In this document: piece by piece, positions 55,059 through 64,000 of the stretch
How positions within the stretch are numbered: position 1 is the stretch's first letter
Layout: each line of letters starts with the position of its first letter
Origin: Tillus elongatus
Lineage: Eukaryota > Arthropoda > Insecta > Coleoptera > Cleridae
Assembly (NCBI GenBank): GCA_964006375.1
Contig: OZ023270.1
Coordinates: forward strand, 69,789,082 to 69,853,081
Reading direction: 5' to 3'
DNA length: 64,000 nucleotides
Made by a program: the position numbers and the translations under genes
Notes under the pieces: model-generated
The model's input: the letters and a program-made list of their open reading frames with translations, nothing else
Databases searched by the model: none
What the model was told of the DNA's origin: nothing

Positions 55059-55434
55059 ATTTTTATTAAATGCTTCAAATTTGTTATAACTCAATTTTCT
55101 ATAACCCTAGAAAGTTTAGTTTTCGTAGAGTAAGGTATTTACGCGGGCAACGTACCAACCAAATCTGATCAAAATAGCTTGGTTATTTTTTAAGCTACAA
55201 TTTTTTTTTCGGAATTTTTTTTTAAAAACTGGTCCGATAGGGCTGGCGTACCCTGCATGCTTCTATGGGGATCGAATATAACAATCAGGCAAATGTAGTG
55301 TCGTGTTACACATTATTGTTAAAAAAATATAAACATTTTCCGAAAATTATTATAATTATCCTGAAACAATGGATACGATTTTCTAGACAACGAACCAATT
55401 TAATCGATTTACACAAAAAGCTTTTTGACAAAAA

Positions 55435-55797
55435 TTTATGTGTGTGTGTTTTTGTTTCTTTAACGTCAGCCTATTTCCGCGACTATGGCCAATCACCGAC
55501 GCCAGGGAGCAGTTTCACCTCACTATCCTGGACATTTTGCCGAACCCCTGCCTATCTGTAAGAAGAGTAGGGATCTTTAGCGTGCCCAACATCGCATGGA
55601 CACGGGACCGACGGCTTTATGCCCGCTCCGAAGTACGGAACGTGCAGACATTCAACTTGCTCAAGTACAATGTCAGAACCTCGGCTGATGTTAATGTTAC
55701 AGTATGTACTGAAAAAGTGAAAGGAGTACCCTGGGATCGAACCCAGTACCCCTTCGGTTCAGAGGCCCACGTTCTTACCCCTGAACCACCGAGGTTC
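55435..55797 (-). mobile_element. SINE-1 copy with 9-bp TSD
   Basis: B box 'gggttcgatccc' (complement at 55733-55745), A-box region 'ggttcaggggtaag', tail 'gacgttaaagaaac'. Flanks ttgacaaaa at 55425-55433 and 55798-55806. Confidence 0.9.
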
Positions 55798-55807
55798 TTG
55801 ACAAAAC

Positions 55808-56178
55808 GTTTAAAAAAAAATTACAGAAAAATTTGCAATTTTGCAATTTTCTTACGAAAATCGGCTTAAATGTTCACAAAATTTATATAAAATTCTTTTT
55901 ACAAAAATTACCTAGGAAAACATATTTTACACATTTTGCTAAACAAATTACTTTTCAAGAAAATTCGAAAATTGATTTTCCATGTGAATTTGCGAACACC
56001 TTTTTTGCAATAATCCATTAAACAGTACTTGATAATCACTAATATTTCATAATAATTCCACAAAAGATGATTTTTGCGAAAACTGACTCATATGTTTTAC
56101 ACGAAAATTCGCTGATAAAATATGTAAAACTTAAATTACATAATCTGTAATTAAATTTGAAATAACATACGGGCGATT
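55808..56178. other. AT-rich stretch
   Basis: Nothing recognised beyond A/T-run similarity to 44250-44460. Confidence 0.35.
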
Positions 56179-56179
56179 T

Positions 56180-56590
<411 letters not shown>

Positions 56591-56621
56591 CAAAACAGAA
56601 ATGTTACTACCTAAAAAAAGA

Positions 56622-56738
56622 GGTAACAATACACGATGCTTCCGGTCCGTCACCCATCCAAGCACTGACCATGCCAGAGGTTGCTTAACTTCGGTGATCG
56701 CACGACAATCGTTTTTTCAACGTGCTATCGTCGATCAC
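56622..56738 (-). rRNA. 5S rRNA-like sequence (probable pseudogene)
   Basis: On the minus strand about 117 nt align end to end with animal 5S rRNA. A 'CGACgATAgCACGTTGAA' start is followed by 'GTCGTGCGATCACCGAAG', the A-box region TTAAGCAACCTC and the C-box region TTGGATGGGTGACGG, then an end near 'ATTGTTAC'. Seven T residues follow at 56613-56619, a plausible Pol III terminator. Terminal stem pairing is poor and several stem positions are changed, so this is more likely a dispersed pseudogene or 5S-derived SINE head than a working gene. No tandem neighbour is present. Confidence 0.7.
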
Positions 56739-57049
56739 TTAACATGTTTATTATTTATCCAAGGTTTATATATGCATTATTAATTTTTAAGTTTCGATTT
56801 TAAACAATGAATTAAATTATTTTCAACTCTTGCAATATTTACACAATTTTTAACAGTCCTGCTTGCATACTTACTGTTCATGTGTGAAAGAGTTAATTTA
56901 ATAACATAACTTATTTTATCGGTTAGGGTCTTAGACAACTATATGATGAAACAACTGTGTTGTTTTCGGCAATAATTTAGTTCACAGGCTTTTCATATAA
57001 ACTAAAACTATTAATCGAAAAACAACCTATTCTCTCATTAACCTAAAAT

Positions 57050-57222
57050 AAAAACAAACGCTTGGCAAATTTTTAATCTCATGCCGTCTGTCATTTTCCA
57101 TAATTGCGGCCGAAACTTCACGATTGTTGGTTCAGGTAGTATGTTTATGCCTGGTATATATTTAGTTTGGTCGCCGTTGATGTATGGTTTATACCTGTTG
57201 TATGAATCAATGTACGCGTGGC
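57050..57222 (-). other. Coding-like repeated fragment of uncertain origin
   Basis: The minus strand is open for 74 codons (57038-57262), including YIPGINILPEPTIVKFRPQL. The same DNA phrase recurs at 15595-15690. The Y-PG-x-x-x-x-E-x-x-V-x-FR pattern loosely resembles the Y.PG..lsiDE.m..FRG stretch of piggyBac transposases, but the Asp is missing and no further motif supports it. Confidence 0.35.
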
Positions 57223-57224
57223 AG

Positions 57225-57862
<638 letters not shown>

Positions 57863-57887
57863 CGGTGTCAGGCATACAGGGTGTGCC

Positions 57888-59330
57888 AATTAAAACCCCC
57901 CACCAGGAGAATATTGGAATGTAAAAAAAATACAAAACACGTCGACTTCGTTTTCAAGGGGAACACATGATGGCATAAGGTTTGGTATCTTGAACCTACC
58001 CCCAAAGCAGTGGCGTAAAGTACCCTTAAATTTTAAATGGCACCTTATGGTAGGTAATACCTCATTTTAAATCTTTCTCAATTCTGCTCACGACAAGATA
58101 CAACTCGTTTTTACATTTACATACAATTATAAAATCTTAGCTCCACTTATGAACGAACATTCCGAAGCATTTCGGGAGCTGATGACTTTTTTTAACATTT
58201 TTTTTTTCGTTTATCTTTCAATGAACTTTATCCATTCAACTTTCTTAACTGTTTTACTTTAAACGAGACAAGTAAAAACCCCGTAAAATCACCACTGGAT
58301 TAAATTCCAATTCGTTAAATGGTTTGTACAATTGCTAAGAAAGTGGAAATTATTAGTTTTTCGTGCACGTGATAACTGTGCACGACAGGCAGCACATTTT
58401 TAATTATCGTAATTCTGAGAGAACGCTTCGCATCCTTACGTCCTCGATTTAATGCATTAATTTTGGAAAACTGGACCGGTTGCAAACAGAAAGCATCAAG
58501 GTGAGCAGGTCGTACGTAATGACGGTAATCGGGTAGCTGTCCTGAGCCACATGGCAATGGAACCAAAGTTGAGTCTCAGGAAACTTGCAAATACTTCAGG
58601 AATGTCTGTAACTGGTTGCTGCCGAATCTTAAAAAGTATTAAGTATCACCTATACAATTAGTTTGCTACAGGAACTCAATAAGGACGTTCCTGATCGCCG
58701 CGTGCAGTTCTGTGAAGAAATGAGTGATCGTGCTAGAAGGAATCCAACATTTTTGTACTCAATCTCTTTTTCCGATGAATGTACGTTCCACCTGGATGGC
58801 CAAGTCAACGGCCATAATTATCGCTACTGGAGTGATGAAAATCCAAGAATTTTTCGTGAATTTCATACGCAGCACCCTTGGAAAATTGAATGTTTGGACG
58901 GGCATACTGGGATACCACGTCATAGGGCCTTTTCTTCCTACCGGGAAATCTGGATGGAAACATGCATCTGGGGCTACTGGAAACGCATTTCTACCCGAAA
59001 ATTGTGGAATGATTTGAAAATGAAAACTTTGGCGGAAGAGAAGGGGTGGTTTTAGCAGGATGGTGCTCCACCACATTATGCCGCAGCTGTGCGTAATTTT
59101 CTTAATCAGAACCTTCCTAATCAATAGATAGGACGCAGAGGTTCAATTGGGTGGCCTTCCAGATCGCCAGATTTAACACACTTAGACTTTTTTCTATGGG
59201 TGACACTTAATGTCTAAAATTTATACAACACGACCAAACTCACCTGAGCAGCTTCATCGGCGAATTGTTGAAGAATGTCGTAAGATAACGTATGAAATGC
59301 ATCGATAATTAGTTGATGTGTGACCAGGTT
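57888..59330 (+). mobile_element. Mariner-like (DD41D-type) transposon, decayed
   Basis: Left terminal-repeat-like start 'acagggtgtgccaattaaaa' at 57888, a non-coding leader to about 58330, the transposase pseudogene, and no clear right terminal repeat. It is probably truncated on the right. Confidence 0.75.
58330..59318 (+). pseudogene. DD41D-type transposase pseudogene
   Basis: N-terminal helix-turn-helix part: CNCARQAAHF, two stops, ENASHP, then KTGPVANRKHQGEQVVRNDG, LRKLATSGMSVTGCCRILKS and a frame change near 58655. Catalytic part: DRRVQFCEEMSDRARRNPTF, first Asp box FSDECTFHLDG (near 58768-58800), RYWSDENPRIFREFHTQHP, the second box reading WF-stop-QDGAPPHYAAAVRNFL (TAG at 59053-59055 where Gln is usual), a second TAG at PNQ-stop-IGRRG, and the third Asp in SPDLTHLDFFLW (near 59168-59200). 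The enzyme family cuts and pastes at TA. At least four stops and a frame change make it inactive. Confidence 0.85.
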
Positions 59331-59339
59331 TTCATTGTA

Positions 59340-59728
59340 TAGAGTCTACCTTATTACTACTATTGTTTAGTTATTTTGTTGCTGTAATTGGTATTATAGT
59401 TATTGCTCTTATAGGCTATTTCTATCTTCTTGTGAAATATTGACAAACATCACGTACACATTTGGAAGACATCATCCGTCATTTTCATTTTTTTTTTTTT
59501 ATGAATGCCTTGATCAAAACATCATAATACAGCAACGGATTTTTATTTGTAGTTTTCATCATTTCGTATTAATTCAATTTTGTTCTCTCTGATGATGCTG
59601 TCAAGCAGAGATTCCGTTCGCAGAAACTTTAAAGAACATCTAGAGCATCGAAAATTCAGGAAGGCCACTTGCTCCAGTTAGCTAACGACCTAGCTACGTC
59701 GTTAATTTACATAAAAGAAAACCAAAAG
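59340..59728. other. Intergenic stretch
   Basis: Nothing recognised. Confidence 0.35.
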
Positions 59729-59731
59729 GTC

Positions 59732-60055
59732 TGGACGCAGCAAGTGCGTTATGGTAGTGAATTTTCATAGAAATGATCTGGCACCAAATATTTTACTATA
59801 ACCTTTTTTCTTGCAACATAAAAATCTAAATTTTGGTGTGTAGTTTACTTTTTATATCATAAGCCTACCTACCCAATTTGGTTACCATAGCTTTCTTATT
59901 TTTTGAGAAAAAATTTTTTCGAAAGAAAACTCAAAATTTTCCCGGAGAACCTGGTCGGATCTTCCTGACTAACGAACTTATCCAAGCCACTTACAAAAGG
60001 AAGGTACGCACCCAATTTGATCAAAATAGGCTCATTATTTTTTGAGTTATCGGTG
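59732..60055 (-). repeat. HINE-like distal half
   Basis: Well-preserved 3' hairpin (ctggacgcagcaagtgcg on plus) and the whole distal block to 'ttttttgagttatcggtgcg'. The (TA) core and proximal half are absent. Confidence 0.75.
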
Positions 60056-60280
60056 CGATACAGTCGCTAGGTCTGTATTCTATAGTTACTTTATACTCAT
60101 GGTAAAAGTTAAAGAGTCGCTGGCAGATTATGCCGATTATCTAACCAACGTGTGCCCGCTTGTTCCACGTGTACCGAGCCGATGGGACTGGAACCAAAAA
60201 CATGAAAATTATTTGCATTGTAACAACTTGTCGCTGTAAAAGTATGCGCCAATCTTTTCCCTGTGTTGCCGGGCTTTGTG

Positions 60281-60634
60281 TTGTTTTTGTTTCTTTTAAC
60301 GTCGGCCTATTTCCGCGACTATGGCCAATCACCGACGCCAGGGAGCTGTTTCACCTCACTATCCTGGAAATTTTGCCGAACCCCTGCCTTTCTGTAAGGA
60401 GGGTAGGGATCTTTAACGTGCCCAACATCGCATTGACACGGGACCGACGGCTTTACGCCCCCTCCGAAGGGCGGAACGTGCAGACATTCAAGTTGCTCAA
60501 ATACAATGCCAGAACCTCGGCTGATGTTAATTTTACAGTTTGTACTAAAAAAGTGAAAGGAGTACCCCGGGATCGAACCTAATACCCTTCGGTTCAGAGG
60601 CACACGTTCTTACCCCTGAACCACTGAGGTTCTA
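60281..60634 (-). mobile_element. SINE-1 copy with 8-bp TSD
   Basis: tRNA-like B box (complement at 60571-60583), body and tail 'gccgacgttaaaagaaac'. Flanks gctttgtg at 60273-60280 and 60635-60642. Confidence 0.85.
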
Positions 60635-60644
60635 GCTTTGTGAA

Positions 60645-61858
60645 AACTGATTTTCAATTATTTCCAGTTTCTGACCTCTTAGCCATAAGATTTTCATTAT
60701 TAATTTCAAAAATTCTAGTTACCATGGGAATTGCAGGAAAAACGACACTTGGCTGTATTTAGTGGATCATACTGCTGTTTCTGGCATAAGCTCAAACGTG
60801 TACCGCTGTAGCCAAAATCAACCCATCCCTATAAAATAATGCTTACTTATACTCAAAAACAAATGAAAAACGTCATGACTTTTAAATTTAATCATGGCAT
60901 ACTAATTGTGAAAATACCGAAAAAAATTCAACCGATGAAACATCGCTTATGCATTTTTAAAGTTCAGCAGTTCAAACAAAACGTCTGATAGCCAAATATA
61001 ACGCGTATCGCTAACTCGTAGATTTTTCAATGTTTTGAAGTTTCAATTAAATCTAGTTCCCTTTGACATCGGCTTATGCGCCGCCGATATCATCATCCGA
61101 GGCGACTGTGAAATTTCTTTTCCAAATTTAATAAAGCAGGAACAATGTCGGCTAAATAATTGATACCAGCTTGTGATTGTGTTTTAGGACGGGGTTGCGG
61201 GTAAAGGCCATTGATTTTTATGACAGATTCACGGAGCTTTACTGCGTTTCATTATTTTCTTCCGGAAATTATCTATTCATTGGATTTTCTGTCGGACTCT
61301 GATGAGAAGTTATTATGTTTCGGTAACGGTTCGTAATTTGTTTCGGGGTGGAAATACACAGACGTAAACTTTTTTTTTGAATGGAAAGTTTGAAACTAAT
61401 CGTTTAGTTTGTGGATGAATAATTCATTATTGAGCTGTGTGCTGCTGTTTGTTGGCTTGCATTTGTTATGTATTAACTAGTTTAATGATATGACTAGTGC
61501 AACAGAAATATCCTCCTCCTTATAGAACGCTAAGGAGTACCTTCTTAGTTATCACGAGGTTAAAATACCACTGTCGTAAAGTTTTTACATGAAGCTGTCT
61601 TAGCAATTACCAAAGATGTTTGTCTCAAGGTATTTCGTGTCGATAGGTTTCTCTACACATTTGGAAGATATTAAAAGAAATGTAAATTGCACAACGAAAG
61701 TTTCCCACGCAGTCTTGCTTAAGGGGCCGCCAGACCACAGGCTTTTTTTCAGGAAGATGGGAAAGATCCGCATCACATAGGGGCATCCAAAAATATTTAA
61801 AACATTTTAAGAACTAGTTCCAGAGTCTGGCCGAGTCCTGATGCCTCTTTGATGTCGA
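60645..61858. other. Intergenic stretch, no recognised gene
   Basis: About 1.2 kb without repeat families or convincing ORFs. Possibly unique DNA. Confidence 0.4.
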
Positions 61859-61861
61859 GAT

Positions 61862-63171
<1,310 letters not shown>

Positions 63172-63250
<79 letters not shown>
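63172..63250. repeat. (TA)n, right part of the tract split by the Helitron
   Basis: Pure TA continuing from 63172. The HINE 3' half is not seen beyond it. Confidence 0.9.
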
Positions 63251-63253
<3 letters not shown>

Positions 63254-63254
63254 T

Positions 63255-63595
63255 TGAAAACGAAACAGGCCGATATGCGCCCGGAGAATTTTTTTTTAAG
63301 AAACGCTGAAACATATCAATTTTAATATTGGGGGGGACATGTTCTGACATAAAACTCAACTTTGTCACATCAACCCCTTAAGGGTGGTCATAACAACCCT
63401 TGTATTTTAAATAGGGGGCATGGGTCCAGTGTTACATCATTTGAAAGCTCTTTCTTTTCTGAATTCAGCACACTAATTTTTTTTGAAGTTTTATCAACTC
63501 GTTTAAAAATGATTGACAGTTGGAGTTCCAAGAAGGTGGTTGATTCATTGTGATAAGAAATGGACTAATTAGTCAATTTTTTGTTAAAAAAACAA
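63255..63595. other. Intergenic stretch or 3' flank of the next transposon
   Basis: Short ORFs only. 'gggggacatg' and 'aagggtggtcataacaacccttg' (an imperfect inverted pair near 63380) are the only structure seen. Confidence 0.35.
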
Positions 63596-63624
63596 AAAAC
63601 AAAACCAAACTTTCAAAAATGTTC

Positions 63625-64000
63625 AGTTAAGTAAGTGTTCTAATTGTTGACCACCAGCTTCCATACAAAAGTACAAATTTTGTTCAAAACGAGCTCTGAC
63701 ATTCTGGAGCATTTGTAGAGTTATTAGACGGCATTCTTCAACAATGCGTCGTCATAATTCTTCCATAGACACCGGTTCTGTTGCGTAAATTCTACTCTTC
63801 AAACGGCCCCATAGAAAGAAATCTAAAGGAGTTAAATCCGGTGATCTAGGGGGCCACTCAATAGCACCTCTACGACCAATCCATTGTCCTGGAAATTCTC
63901 TGTACAAAAACTCCCTAACACGTTGTGAAAAATGCGGAGGAGCTCCGTCTTGTTGAAACACTAATTGATTTTCTTGATAGCGATCATCATTTTCAATAAT
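63625..64000 (-). pseudogene. DD41D-type transposase, C-terminal half, runs off the window
   Basis: From the window edge on the minus strand: IIENDDRYQENQLV, FQQDGAPPHFSQRVREFLYR with the second catalytic Asp, WIGRRGAIEWPPRSPDLTP with LDFFLWGRLK and the third Asp. The two Asp are separated by 41 residues. After EPVSMEEL there is a single TGA (63749-63751) where CGA would give Arg. The frame then stays open through RRIVEECRLITLQMLQNVRA to a normal end (QLEHLLN, stop near 63625). Only one visible defect, so this is the best-preserved transposase here. The N-terminal half is beyond the window. Confidence 0.85.

Larger units (their letters stand above)
53268..55255 (-). repeat. HINE-like distal half split by a Jockey-like insertion
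   Basis: The 3' hairpin (aggacgctgcaattgcgtt) and 'gtagcgcatttttatt' lie at 53270-53305. The continuing block ('aaatgcttcaaatttg...') lies at 55068-55255. The Jockey-like element sits between. Confidence 0.8.

Overview
This window looks like repeat-rich intergenic DNA from an AT-rich animal genome, most likely an arthropod and probably an insect. The evidence is the mix of Jockey-superfamily and I-like non-LTR retrotransposons, Penelope-like elements, Tc1/mariner-related transposases with a 41-residue D-to-D spacing, tRNA-derived SINEs, DINE-1-like (Helentron-associated) elements and a canonical Helitron. No host protein gene was recognised. The best candidate for host coding sequence is a 61-codon ORF with a signal-peptide-like start at 49249-49434.

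About 37 (TA)n tracts, roughly 3.8 kb by hand count, give the window its texture. Most are the microsatellite core of one dispersed family, called HINE-like here. On its own strand each copy has a 5' hairpin built on AGTGAATTTT/AAAATTCACT, a conserved block, the (TA)n core, a second conserved block, an inverted copy of the 5' subterminal repeat, and a 3' hairpin ACGCA-CTTGC-TGCGT just before a T-rich end. I count about 30 complete, partial or interrupted copies. HINE strand signs below follow this orientation.

The most interesting content is three small element families sitting between (TA)n tracts, several inside the (TA) core of HINE copies. Family A (34561-35097 and 38072-39123, unit about 304-311 bp) and family B (45340-45530 and 47413-48340, unit about 391 bp) carry type I hammerhead-ribozyme folds. 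These have the CUGAUGA and GAAA cores, stem I 5-6 bp, stem II 4-5 bp, a 2-bp stem III with a self-complementary loop, and a UH cleavage site. Stem sequences differ completely between A and B. Tandem, dimeric and head-to-head layouts resemble Penelope-associated retrozymes. Family C (50309-50791) is a fold-back element in the same setting with an incomplete core. Remnants of a fourth, PLE-type repeat lie at 13.1, 20.9, 25.0 and 25.2 kb. A Penelope-like RT/GIY-YIG pseudogene is at 13390-14534.

Layout: 0-6 kb HINE cluster; 7.5-9.1 kb an element with a variable 160-bp tandem array; 9.2-11.4 kb non-LTR copy 1; 13-15 kb PLE; 17.9-19.3 and 29.6-31.2 kb paralogous composite blocks; 20.5-21.6 kb RT/RNase H remnant; 23.7-24.5 kb SINE cluster; 33-39 kb HINEs and family A; 39.4-40.9 kb degenerate RT; 41.1-42.7 kb non-LTR copy 2; 42.7 kb SINE; 44.9-48.4 kb family B and a Jockey remnant; 50-51 kb family C; 53.3-55.1 kb Jockey-like element inside a HINE; 56.6 kb 5S rRNA-like sequence; 57.9-59.3 kb DD41D transposon; 62.1-63.2 kb Helitron inside a (TA) tract; 63.6-64 kb another DD41D transposase running off the window.

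The nesting gives a relative history: HINEs first, with their (TA) cores, then retrozyme-like, Helitron, Jockey and SINE insertions into or beside them. Nothing here appears to be an intact autonomous element.
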